Shown in pieces: positions 9,735-18,659 of a stretch of 64,000 nt of DNA (position 1 is the first letter of the stretch; each line of letters starts with the position of its first letter). Below the pieces are notes generated by a model. The model saw only the letters and a program-made list of their open reading frames with translations, was not told the DNA's origin and searched no databases. The translations under genes and the position numbers were made by a program. Origin of the DNA: Weissella sagaensis (lineage in GTDB: Bacteria; Bacillota; Bacilli; Lactobacillales; Lactobacillaceae); contig NZ_BJDT01000006.1 in NCBI RefSeq assembly GCF_005405285.1, positions 47,612-111,611 of the forward strand, given 5' to 3'.

Positions 9735-11028
9735 GATTTTTAAAATGCCGGACATCGGTGAAGGAATGGCCGAAGGTGATATCACTAATTGGTTAGTCAA
9801 AGTTGGTGATAAGGTAGCTGTTGATGATTCAGTTGCTGAAGTACAAAATGATAAGTTAGTACAAGAAATTTTGTCACCATACGCTGGAACGGTAACAAAG
9901 CTCTTTGTTGAACCAGACACAACTGTTGAGGTTGGTGATCCTTTGATTGAGTTTGATGGGGATGGTTCTGGTAGTGCTGCTGGTGAAGAGTCAGCACCTG
10001 CTGCCAAGGAAGAAGAAAAGCCAGCTGAACCAGAAGCAGCACCAGAGGCTCCGGTAGAACCAGCATCTGCAGGTAATGTTGTTGCAACTAACGGTCAAAT
10101 TTTGGCAATGCCATCTGTACGTCATTACGCATTTGAAAATCAAATTGATTTGAACCAAGTACCTGCTACTGGTCGCCATGGTCATATTACAATGAACGAT
10201 GTTGTTGGCTTTACTGGTTCACAATTAGGTGTTGAAGAGCCAGCAGCACCAGCACCTGAAGCTCCAAAGCCAGAGGCACCTGTTGCTCCGGCTGGACCAG
10301 CTCCAAAGATAGAACCAGCTGAGATGAAGTCTGGTCGTCAACCAATGAGTGGTGTTCGTAAGGCAATTGCTAAGGCAATGTCAGTACAAAATGCTACGAT
10401 TCCAACGGTTACGAACTTTGATAGTGTTGAAGTATCAAAGTTGGTTGCACACCGTTCACAATTCAAGGAATCTGCTAAGGAACAGGGCGTTAAGTTAACA
10501 TACTTGGCATATGCAGTTAAGGCATTGGCAGCAATGGGTAAGAAGTTCCCAGAGCTTAATGCATCAATTGATATGGATAGCAATGAAGTTATCTATCATG
10601 ATACTGTAAATGTTGGTGTTGCCGTTAACGCACCATCAGGTTTATATGTACCAGTTATTGCACATGCTGAGAGTAAGTCAATTATGGCAATTGCAACTGA
10701 AATTGCCGACTTAGCAACAGCTGTTCGTGAAGGTACTATCAAGCCAGCGCAAATGCAAGGTGCAACAATTACTATCTCTAACCTAGGTTCAGCTCGTGGA
10801 ACATGGTTCACACCAATTATTAATGGTAAAGAATCAGCTATTCTAGGGCTCGGATCAATTCTTAAAGAACCAATTGTTGATGAAAACGGCGAATTGGCAG
10901 TTGGACAGAATATGAAGTTATCACTAAGCTATGATCACCGTTTGATCGACGGGATGTTAGGTCAACAATCTATGAATTACTTTAAGCAATTGTTGGCTGA
11001 TCCAAGCTTTATGTTGATGGAGGTATAA
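9727..11028 (+). CDS. pdhC: pyruvate dehydrogenase E2, dihydrolipoamide acetyltransferase
   Basis: Core of the PDH complex; transfers acetyl from lipoate to CoA. Domains in order: one lipoyl domain (residues 1-80, lipoylated lysine K43 in NDKLVQEI), an Ala/Pro/Glu-rich hinge, a peripheral-subunit binding domain (about 118-155), a second Pro/Ala hinge and the catalytic domain (about 205-433) with SYDHRLIDG, His404 being the catalytic histidine. A single lipoyl domain is usual for Gram-positive E2. It overlaps pdhB by eight bases and precedes pdhD by two. Confidence 0.97.
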   Translation: MTEIFKMPDIGEGMAEGDITNWLVKVGDKVAVDDSVAEVQNDKLVQEILSPYAGTVTKLFVEPDTTVEVGDPLIEFDGDGSGSAAGEESAPAAKEEEKPAEPEAAPEAPVEPASAGNVVATNGQILAMPSVRHYAFENQIDLNQVPATGRHGHITMNDVVGFTGSQLGVEEPAAPAPEAPKPEAPVAPAGPAPKIEPAEMKSGRQPMSGVRKAIAKAMSVQNATIPTVTNFDSVEVSKLVAHRSQFKESAKEQGVKLTYLAYAVKALAAMGKKFPELNASIDMDSNEVIYHDTVNVGVAVNAPSGLYVPVIAHAESKSIMAIATEIADLATAVREGTIKPAQMQGATITISNLGSARGTWFTPIINGKESAILGLGSILKEPIVDENGELAVGQNMKLSLSYDHRLIDGMLGQQSMNYFKQLLADPSFMLMEV

Positions 11029-11030
11029 AA

Positions 11031-12437
11031 ATGGTTGTTGGTGCAGAAGCAACAGACGTTGGTACAGTAGTTATTGGTTCAGGCCCTGGTGGCTATGTCG
11101 CCGCAATTCGAGCAGCTGAACTAGGTCAAGATGTTACCATTATTGAGCGTGATAATATTGGCGGTGTATGTTTAAATATTGGATGTATTCCATCAAAGGC
11201 ATTGATTAATGTTGGCCATCATTATCGTGAATCACAAGAAGAAAATCCATTTGGTTTATCATTAACAGGTAAGTTAGACTGGGAAAAAGCACAAGATTGG
11301 AAACAACACAAAGTTGTTGAACAACTTACGGGCGGTGTTGCGATGCTTTTGAAAAAGCACCATATTCAAGTGATTAAAGGTGAGGCCACATTTACTGATA
11401 ACGAAACTTTAAACGTTGTACAAGAAGATGGTCACCAATTGTTGCGCTTTGAAAATGCAATTGTGGCTGCTGGTTCACGACCTGTTAAGATTCCAAGCTT
11501 AAAGTTTGGTGGTCGTATTGTTGATTCGACTGGTGTCTTGAGCTTGCCAGAAGTACCTGAGCGTCTAATTGTTGTCGGCGGTGGTGTTATTGGTTCTGAA
11601 TTAGGTGGTGCATATGCCAACTTAGGATCAAAGGTCACAATTGTTGAAGGTCTTGATCACACATTGAATGGTTTTGATAAAGAAATGACAAAACCAGTGT
11701 TGAATGACTTCAAGCAACACGGCGGTGAAATCATCACGTCAGCAATGGCTAAGGGTGCTACTCAAACTGATAAAGAAGTCACATTGACTTATGAAGTTGA
11801 TGGTAAGGAACAAACGGTTACCGGTGATTATCTTTTGGTATCAGTTGGACGTAAAGCTAATTCCGATACACTTGGATTAAACAACACTGATATTAAAGTT
11901 GGTGATCATGGTTTGATTGAAGTAAATGACCAAATGAAGACGAGTGTATCTCACATTTACGCAATTGGTGACATTGTTGCTGGTCCAGCATTGGCTCACA
12001 AAGCAAGTTTTGAAGGTAAGGTGGCAGCAGCAGCTATTAGTGGCGCTGCAAATGCACGTGATTTGCACTACTCATTACCAGCAGTTGCTTATACACAGTA
12101 TGAACTTGCTACGACAGGGGAAACGCCAGATTCTGTTAAAGAAAAGGGCTTGAATGCTAAGATTAGCAAGTTCCCATTTGCAGGTAATGGACGTGCATTA
12201 GCTATGGATGCAGGTGTCGGCTTTATTCGCTTGATTACCGATAAAGAGAGTAATGCAATGCTAGGAGCTCAAATTGTCGGTCCATCGGCTTCAGATTTGA
12301 TTTCTGAGCTTTCATTGGCAATTGAGAATGGCTTAACTTCAGAAGATATTTCTTTGACTATCCATCCACATCCAACTTTGGGTGAAGCAATTATGGATGC
12401 AGCCGAAGTAGCGGATGGTTTGGGTATTCATGTATAA
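11031..12437 (+). CDS. pdhD: dihydrolipoamide dehydrogenase (E3)
   Basis: FAD flavoenzyme that reoxidises dihydrolipoamide with NAD. The 468 residues contain the FAD motif GSGPGGYVAAIRAAE, the redox disulphide GGVCLNIGCIPSK (Cys47/Cys52), the NAD-binding GGGVIGSE motif and the C-terminal HPHPTLGEA active-site histidine segment. It has no N-terminal lipoyl domain, unlike some streptococcal E3 proteins. Last subunit gene of the operon. Confidence 0.97.
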   Translation: MVVGAEATDVGTVVIGSGPGGYVAAIRAAELGQDVTIIERDNIGGVCLNIGCIPSKALINVGHHYRESQEENPFGLSLTGKLDWEKAQDWKQHKVVEQLTGGVAMLLKKHHIQVIKGEATFTDNETLNVVQEDGHQLLRFENAIVAAGSRPVKIPSLKFGGRIVDSTGVLSLPEVPERLIVVGGGVIGSELGGAYANLGSKVTIVEGLDHTLNGFDKEMTKPVLNDFKQHGGEIITSAMAKGATQTDKEVTLTYEVDGKEQTVTGDYLLVSVGRKANSDTLGLNNTDIKVGDHGLIEVNDQMKTSVSHIYAIGDIVAGPALAHKASFEGKVAAAAISGAANARDLHYSLPAVAYTQYELATTGETPDSVKEKGLNAKISKFPFAGNGRALAMDAGVGFIRLITDKESNAMLGAQIVGPSASDLISELSLAIENGLTSEDISLTIHPHPTLGEAIMDAAEVADGLGIHV

Positions 12438-12471
12438 TGGATAGAAATAACTAAATTGAGGTGGGTAAGCA

Positions 12472-13269
12472 ATGTCTTTCTTTAAAACAAATGACGGTGT
12501 GCGATTACATTACCAATTTGATGGTAATTACGATCAACCGGTAGTTGTACTGCTAGGTGGTTATACAAGTATGATTACGACTTGGACGGCACAAGTTGAT
12601 GATTTTAAACAAGCTGGTTTTCGTATTTTACGTTTTGAATATCGTAATCATGGTCGAAGTGAGCAAACGGACAAAGGTTTACGCATTTCACGGTTAGCGA
12701 TGGATTTACAAAATTTGTTGGAATATCTACATGTTGAAGATTTTAGCTTAGTTGGTCACTCAATGGGAGCAATGGTGGCTAGTCAGTATATTTCTTTGTT
12801 TGGTGACCAGCATGTTAAAGCTTTGGTAACTGAAGATCAGACGCCTAAAATGTTAAATGAAGATGGTTGGCAGTATGGTATTGCTGATTCTTCATTTAAA
12901 GAAATTAGTCGAATTGCTGATGATTTTCCCAAAACGAAGTTAATACGCCAAACCATCGATAAAGAATTGAAACAACAAGTTTCAGCTGGTTATGTGCCAT
13001 TTAATTTCAAAAAGAATCGACCATTAATGGTTGATGGTATTGTTCAGGACTGGCGAGACGTTGTTGCGAATGAACGTATACCACATTTGTTTTTAGCTGG
13101 TTCAGCTTCGCCTTTATATCCAGTAACACATACGCAAGCTGCCCGTGAATTACAACAAGTTGAAAATTCTGCTGTTCATATTTTTGATGGCTCCGGTCAC
13201 ATTCCACACTTAGAGTTTTACAATGAATTTAATCGTATTGTTATCAAATTTATTACAAAAAACCAGTGA
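12472..13269 (+). CDS. alpha/beta hydrolase
   Basis: Serine hydrolase of the alpha/beta fold with the nucleophile elbow GHSMG (about residues 95-99), an acid in the mid-domain and a terminal histidine in GSGHIPHLE. Substrate is unknown. It starts 34 bases after pdhD with its own GAGGTGGG site and no terminator between, so it may be read through from the PDH operon. A terminator follows at 13317-13343. Confidence 0.85.
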   Translation: MSFFKTNDGVRLHYQFDGNYDQPVVVLLGGYTSMITTWTAQVDDFKQAGFRILRFEYRNHGRSEQTDKGLRISRLAMDLQNLLEYLHVEDFSLVGHSMGAMVASQYISLFGDQHVKALVTEDQTPKMLNEDGWQYGIADSSFKEISRIADDFPKTKLIRQTIDKELKQQVSAGYVPFNFKKNRPLMVDGIVQDWRDVVANERIPHLFLAGSASPLYPVTHTQAARELQQVENSAVHIFDGSGHIPHLEFYNEFNRIVIKFITKNQ

Positions 13270-13316
13270 TAAATTTCATTAAAATATTGATTTAATAACT
13301 TAATACCATATAAAAG

Positions 13317-13343
13317 CCAAAGTTTATTACTTTGGTTTTTTTT
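13317..13343 (+). terminator. terminator after the PDH/hydrolase unit
   Basis: CCAAAG / CTTTGG stem with a seven-base loop followed by eight T residues. Confidence 0.75.
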
Positions 13344-13443
13344 GTTTTCTAAAAATAAGATTAAAAAACAATTAGACTAAATGAACGATATATGGTAATA
13401 TAATGAAACAATTAACAGAGATAGGATGTAGAAGGTGAAAACT

Positions 13444-15075
13444 ATGAGAAATATTGGGAAAATTACGGCATTAGCGGCGTCGGTTACAATGATTGGTAGT
13501 GTTGCGTTACCTGCAATCACTGCCTCAGCAGCGACAACAGGCAAGACAATCAATTGGTCTGAGGTAGCAGCATTACCAACCATGGATCCAGCAAAATCAA
13601 CGGATACGGTATCAGCTGATGCTATTGGCGCAACAGGCTTACCATTGGTTCAATTTGGCAAAGGCAATAAATTAGAAAATGAAGCAGCTAAAAGTTATGA
13701 AAAATCATCAGATGGTTTAACTTATACTTTCCATTTACGTTCAGGTTTGAAATGGGAAAATGGTGAGGCGTTAACAGCTAAGGATTTTGTTTATGGATGG
13801 CAACGATCAATTGATCCTAAGACTGCATCAGAATATGCTTATTTGCTTGATAGTGTAAAAAATGCGCAAGCAATTCAAGATGGTGATAAACAACCAACAG
13901 ATTTAGGAATTGAAGCAGTAGATGATCATACATTGAAGGTAACGTTAGAATCACCTTCTTCATATTTCTTACAAGAAATTACAATGCCAGTTTTCTTTCC
14001 ACAAAATGAGAAATTTGTGAAAGAGCAGGGAAGTAAATATGGTACGTCTGCTAAAACTTACTTGTCAGCAGGTCCTTATAAATTAAAGGGATGGTCTGGA
14101 TCAAATAACAAGTACTCATACGTGAAGAATGATAAATACTTTGACGCTAAGAAAGTTAAAACAAATAAAATTGCTGTGCAGACCATTAAGGATCAAAACA
14201 CAGGTTATAATTTGTATCAAGGTAAGAAATTAGATTTCACGCCACTTTCTCCTGATCAAGTTAAGGCCTCGAAGAACAAATCAGGATACAAAGAAATTAA
14301 GACTGGTGCAACACAAGCTTTGCAAATGAATCAAGAAAAAGTACCAGAATTTAAAAATACAAAGATTCGTCAAGCAATTTCTTATGCAATTAATCGTCAA
14401 ACATTGTCAGATAAAATTGTTACGGGTTCAGCTATTCCGGCAACAACTTATACACCAAAGGGGTTGGTAAAGAATCCAAATAATAATAAGGATTTTGCAA
14501 CTGATGCTGAAGTGAAGGGCGCAATAAAGTTTGATAAGAAGAAAGCTGCGAACTTATTTAAAGAAGGATTGAAAGAAGAAGGTAAGTCTGATTTGTCAGT
14601 ACAATTACTGACTGATGATGATGATACATCAAAGCGTGTCGCACAATTCTTACAAGAACAATTAGAACAAAACCTAAAGGGAATGGATGTTTCAATTAAA
14701 ACAGTTCCAAAGAAGCAACGTTTGAAGTTGAGTACAGATGGTGATTTCCAAATGCTAAACTTTGGTTGGTTAGCTGATTACCCGGATGCTTCATCGTTCT
14801 TAGATTTGTATAAGTCTGATGCGTCATATAATTATGGTAAGTGGCAAAATGCTGATTACGATGCTACGTTAGAAAATGCTGAAGGTAAGAATGCTAACGA
14901 CAAGAAGGCACAATATGATGACTTTAAAAAGGCTGAGCAAATTTTGGAAAAGGAAGCCGGTGTGGCACCGCTATACTACCGTTCAACAGCATCATTGTTG
15001 AATCCAAAGGTTAAGGGTGTAATTGCTAACCCAACAGGGGCACCATTTAATTTCAAATATGCAGTTAAAAAGTAA
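13444..15075 (+). CDS. peptide ABC transporter substrate-binding protein (OppA-like), secreted, no lipobox
   Basis: Extracellular solute-binding protein of family 5 (OppA/PepA type), 543 residues. After the signal peptide come the family segments MDPAKSTDTVS, the GLTYTFHLRSGLKWENG block, the AYLLDSVKNA region, IRQAISYAINRQ and a late GWLADYPDAS block. Unlike most lactococcal OppA lipoproteins, the signal region (residues 1-30, ending ITASAA) has no cysteine, so a signal peptidase I site (ASA|A) is more likely than lipidation. No permease or ATPase genes are adjacent, so it is an orphan receptor. ATG 13444 suits the AGAAGGTG site better than GTG 13435. Confidence 0.9.
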   Translation: MRNIGKITALAASVTMIGSVALPAITASAATTGKTINWSEVAALPTMDPAKSTDTVSADAIGATGLPLVQFGKGNKLENEAAKSYEKSSDGLTYTFHLRSGLKWENGEALTAKDFVYGWQRSIDPKTASEYAYLLDSVKNAQAIQDGDKQPTDLGIEAVDDHTLKVTLESPSSYFLQEITMPVFFPQNEKFVKEQGSKYGTSAKTYLSAGPYKLKGWSGSNNKYSYVKNDKYFDAKKVKTNKIAVQTIKDQNTGYNLYQGKKLDFTPLSPDQVKASKNKSGYKEIKTGATQALQMNQEKVPEFKNTKIRQAISYAINRQTLSDKIVTGSAIPATTYTPKGLVKNPNNNKDFATDAEVKGAIKFDKKKAANLFKEGLKEEGKSDLSVQLLTDDDDTSKRVAQFLQEQLEQNLKGMDVSIKTVPKKQRLKLSTDGDFQMLNFGWLADYPDASSFLDLYKSDASYNYGKWQNADYDATLENAEGKNANDKKAQYDDFKKAEQILEKEAGVAPLYYRSTASLLNPKVKGVIANPTGAPFNFKYAVKK

Positions 15076-15119
15076 TATAAAATTAATAACTAAGAACACT
15101 AGTAGTAATATATGAGGTG

Positions 15120-15156
15120 TGCCCCGAAAGAAAAAATTAACTTTCGGGGCATTTTT
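15120..15156 (+). terminator. terminator after the OppA-like gene
   Basis: TGCCCCGAAAG / CTTTCGGGGCA perfect 11-bp stem, ten-base loop, five T residues. Confidence 0.92.
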
Positions 15157-15616
15157 GTGATTAAAGTTTAACACTACGATAATAAGCAACGTCTATAAAT
15201 GAAATTAGATAGTGGATTATGTTACTTATTAAAATAAACTATTTAACGGTGTTTGATAGATCTTAATAAATTAATTATTAGTGCTTTTCGATTTCGATAC
15301 ATAAATAATTTTATTATTATATATAATTTGTAGCCAAATAATGTCAAATATATTTGTTATTTAATAACAGGTATACCTTATATTAATCTTAAGTTAATGA
15401 ATATTTTATATTGTTATATACAAATATACATTAAAAAAACACATAAGGTGACTAATTACTGTTGTAACGCATTGTGTTAAATTAGTTGACATTGATTATT
15501 TATAATTGTAAACGCATTCAATTACAAATGTTGATATGGCGCTAGTTGACGCCCGTATTGAAAGTATGTACACTTTTAAATTCGTAGAACAAATAAGATA
15601 TGTGAGATGTGATTAG
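15157..15616. other. AT-rich intergenic region before the polysaccharide/c-di-GMP cluster
   Basis: No open frame of note. It contains TTGACA at 15486-15491 without a well-spaced -10, a cre-like box at 15507-15520 and a small GGCG/CGCC hairpin near 15539-15554. I looked for a c-di-GMP riboswitch fold here and did not find one. Confidence 0.5.
15507..15520 (+). promoter_or_regulatory. cre-like box before the polysaccharide cluster
   Basis: TGTAAACGCATTCA fits the CcpA operator consensus and lies between TTGTAA / TTACAA half-sites, 97 bases before the first gene. Suggests catabolite control of the cluster. Confidence 0.5.
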
Positions 15617-16702
15617 ATGAATAACAAATTATGTGATATTGCAATATTGATTCCAGCTTTTAATCCTGATGAAAAGTTATTGAAATTATTATTTGAAATT
15701 CACCAACAAAAAGGATTTAACTAAGATATCATAATCATTAACGATGGTTCAGAAGATGATTTAATTTTTTCAAAAATACAGCAAAATTATTCTAAAGTTA
15801 AAATATTAACTCATGAAAAAAATCGTGGTAAAGGACAAGCATTAAAAACTGGTTTTAATTTTATACTAACTAACAAGACAAATATAAAAGGGGTTGCCAC
15901 AATTGATTCAGATGGTCAACATAAAGTGGTTGATTTAAAGAAACTTGAACATCATTTTATGAAGCATATGAATGATTTAATTATTGGCAGTCGTAATTTT
16001 GGTAAAGATGTACCATTACGCAGTAAGGTTGGCAACATTGTCACTAATCAATTAGTGAATCTATTAACCGGAATTAAAGTTAGTGATACACAAACTGGTC
16101 TGAGAATTGTCCCAATCAAATATATTAAACAATTAATAACATTTTCTTCAAATAGATATGAATTTGAATTTGATATGCTATTAGCAACTAAAAAAGCAGG
16201 TATTAATATTCGGGAAGTCCCCATTCAAACTGTTTATTTAGATAATAATGCGACTTCTCATTTTAGAGTGATTGCTGATTCGTTATCAATTTATAGTCGT
16301 TTTTTCAAATTTGCTTTTAGTGGCATGGGGTCTTTTTTGATTGATATAGTTTGTTTTTATATTTTTATTTACTTAATGGTTGGGAAGTCAGGTAATGCAA
16401 TCTTATTGGCAACAATAATTGCACGACTTTGTTCAGCTATATTTAATTATATAATGAATAAAAAATTTGTTTTTTCAACTAGCAATTCACAACCATTAAT
16501 TAAATATGTTGTTTTAATGTTAAGTCAAATGTTAATTTCAGGATTATTAACAACACTATTGACTCACTTAGCAAGACAAATGTATGAAACTGGTTGGATT
16601 ACTTTAATTAAGATTATTGTTGATAGCTTTTTATTCTTAATTAGTTACCAAATTCAAAAGCATATTGTGTTTAAAAAAGTGGTGCGATCAAATGCAGCTT
16701 AA
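15617..16702 (+). pseudogene. GT2 glycosyltransferase with GtrA domain, interrupted by an in-frame stop
   Basis: The frame from ATG 15617 to 16702 encodes a dolichyl-phosphate-mannose-synthase-like GT2 domain (CDIAILIPAFNPDE; IIIINDGSEDD; NRGKGQALKTG; ATIDSDGQH; LIIGSRNF) followed by a four-helix GtrA membrane domain (about residue 233 onward, FFKFAFSGMGSFLID). A TAA at 15722-15724 (codon 36) interrupts the N-terminal Rossmann fold between Phe-Asn and Asp-Ile-Ile, with no frame change. Such proteins make or flip undecaprenyl-linked sugars for cell-surface glycans. The downstream part could only start at GTG 15926, after the nucleotide-binding motifs, so the product should be inactive. The rest is intact, suggesting a recent mutation. 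Confidence 0.88.
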
Positions 16703-18656
16703 ATTATATAAAAAAGTGTTATCTATCTTAGCTGTTGTTTTAACGATAATATATTTAATTTGGCGAATCTTTTTTACAATACCTAGCTATCAACACCATG
16801 AATTTGCATTTGTTTTTGCGATTGCGTTATTGGTAAGTGAAATAATATCAAATTTCACAGCATTTATTTTAATATTTTTAAGACTACGTTTTAATAAAAA
16901 ACATAATAACGAGTTAGCGTTGCCAGAAATTAGTCAGTATACCAAGTGGCCTGATATTGATGTCATTATTGTCACACATGATGAAGAAATTTCATTATTA
17001 CAAAAAACGGTTAATGCTGCTGCTAATATGACACCAGGATATGAGCAAAAGGTAAATATTGTCATTGCTGATGATGGCAACCGTTTGGCTGTAGAAAAGT
17101 TAGCAATGGACTATCATGTGAAATACATTGATATGCCTGAGAAAAATAATGCTGCCAAAGCTGGCAATATTAATCATGCTCTACAGCAACTATCAGCACC
17201 TTTGGTAGCTGTTTTTGATGCAGATATGATACCTTTTAAAACGTTTTTGTTACACTCAATTCCTTATTTTATTAAAAATGACTACGAACAACAAGAAGAT
17301 GAAAATATTAAAAAATTAGGTTTTTTACAAACGCCACAAAGCTTTTATAATGCTGATATTTTTCAATACAATTTATTCTCAGAAAAAACAGCGACTAATG
17401 AACAAGATTTCTTTTCACGTGATATTAATGTCTTAAATGGTTCAAATGGCGCAGCAATATTTACCGGATCTAACGCCGTTTTTTCTCGAGATGCAATTAA
17501 TGATGCAGGTGGTTTTCCTGAAAAAACGTTAACTGAAGATTTTGAATTAGGTGTACGAATTAATATGGCCAACTATACGAGTATGGCGACTGAAATTCCT
17601 GAATCAAGTGGTATTACACCAATGGATGTGAAAAGTGTCATTAAGCAACGTATTCGTTGGGCACGTGGTGTTACACAAAGTGCGCGTAATATTCATATTT
17701 TTTTCAACCGTAAATTGCCATTCATTAATCGTATGATTTTAACAAATGTTTATCTTTATTGGTGGTCGTTTATGCGCCGATTATTATTTATTTTGGCACC
17801 AATATTATTTGCTATTTGGCATGTTCAAGTTGTTGATGCCAATTTTTGGGTATTATTACTTTTTTGGGCACCAGGTTATTTCTTATTACATTATGTAATG
17901 GGGATGTCTAATACGAACATTCGTGGTGAACGGTGGGGTGAAATTCAAGAAACGTTTTTTGCACCTTATTTATGGCTACCTGTTTTATTAGAAACATTTG
18001 GTATCAAGCAAACAAAATTTAAAGTAACTGATAAAAATAATGGGCAGTCAACAAGGGCTTTACTGTATGGTGTACCTTATTTAATTTTGTGGTTATTAGA
18101 TGTTTGGGCTTTGATTGTATTTAATTATGGTAAATGGGGATCAGAAATTATGTATGGTGCTGTCATCAGTTTTTGGTTATTAACACATTTAGTTAACTTA
18201 ACTTTTAGTTTATATCTGGCATGGGGGCGTCAAATTAATCGTAAATTTGAACGTTTTGCACGTGAAATTCATGGCATCATCATAAACAATGATCAAGTTG
18301 AAAGTGTAATTGAAACAATTGATGTTTCTGATAGAGGATTATCGTTTAAGTCACCCGGCCCGCTGTTGTTACGAATAGGCGACCATGTCATGGGGACGCT
18401 GTATTACAATGACGAGTCTATTCAATTTACAGGTATTATACGTGTTACCTACTCTAACAATAAATATGGGTTAAGCATTGAAAATATGACTGATGAAAAT
18501 CAAAATAAATTTTATAGTCTCATTTATGATGGGCAAAATATGTCATTGCCTTGGAAACAAGATGCTTGGATGACAATTTATGACGCATTGTTAATAAACA
18601 TGATTTATCATCTTAAAAATAGTTGGCATAGAATAAGTACAAAAAGGAATGGATAG
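16692..18656 (+). CDS. BcsA-like membrane glycosyltransferase with C-terminal PilZ domain
   Basis: Processive polysaccharide synthase related to bacterial cellulose synthase. In the 654 residues I see two N-terminal membrane helices, a GT2 domain with ADDGN (about 126-130), DAD (176-178), TED (281-283) and QRIRW (319-323) catalytic motifs, then several membrane helices, then a PilZ-like domain (about 515-610). The PilZ part has the RxxxR c-di-GMP arginines (RKFERFAR) and DVSDRGLSF. It overlaps the upstream GT2-GtrA gene by 11 bases; the ATG at 16692 is preferred over the upstream TTG 16665. With EAL and GGDEF genes just downstream, allosteric activation by c-di-GMP is strongly suggested. The polymer is unknown. 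Confidence 0.88.
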   Translation: MQLKLYKKVLSILAVVLTIIYLIWRIFFTIPSYQHHEFAFVFAIALLVSEIISNFTAFILIFLRLRFNKKHNNELALPEISQYTKWPDIDVIIVTHDEEISLLQKTVNAAANMTPGYEQKVNIVIADDGNRLAVEKLAMDYHVKYIDMPEKNNAAKAGNINHALQQLSAPLVAVFDADMIPFKTFLLHSIPYFIKNDYEQQEDENIKKLGFLQTPQSFYNADIFQYNLFSEKTATNEQDFFSRDINVLNGSNGAAIFTGSNAVFSRDAINDAGGFPEKTLTEDFELGVRINMANYTSMATEIPESSGITPMDVKSVIKQRIRWARGVTQSARNIHIFFNRKLPFINRMILTNVYLYWWSFMRRLLFILAPILFAIWHVQVVDANFWVLLLFWAPGYFLLHYVMGMSNTNIRGERWGEIQETFFAPYLWLPVLLETFGIKQTKFKVTDKNNGQSTRALLYGVPYLILWLLDVWALIVFNYGKWGSEIMYGAVISFWLLTHLVNLTFSLYLAWGRQINRKFERFAREIHGIIINNDQVESVIETIDVSDRGLSFKSPGPLLLRIGDHVMGTLYYNDESIQFTGIIRVTYSNNKYGLSIENMTDENQNKFYSLIYDGQNMSLPWKQDAWMTIYDALLINMIYHLKNSWHRISTKRNG

Positions 18657-18659
18657 ACA

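Noticed and set aside
9600..10185. Long minus-strand frames within pdhC
   Set aside because: Produced by the biased Ala/Pro/Glu codons of the E2 hinge; they have no ribosome sites and lie wholly inside a clear gene.
15157..15616. c-di-GMP riboswitch before the polysaccharide cluster
   Set aside because: I looked for GEMM-type conserved bases and tetraloop/receptor elements and saw none; only a cre-like box and a small hairpin.
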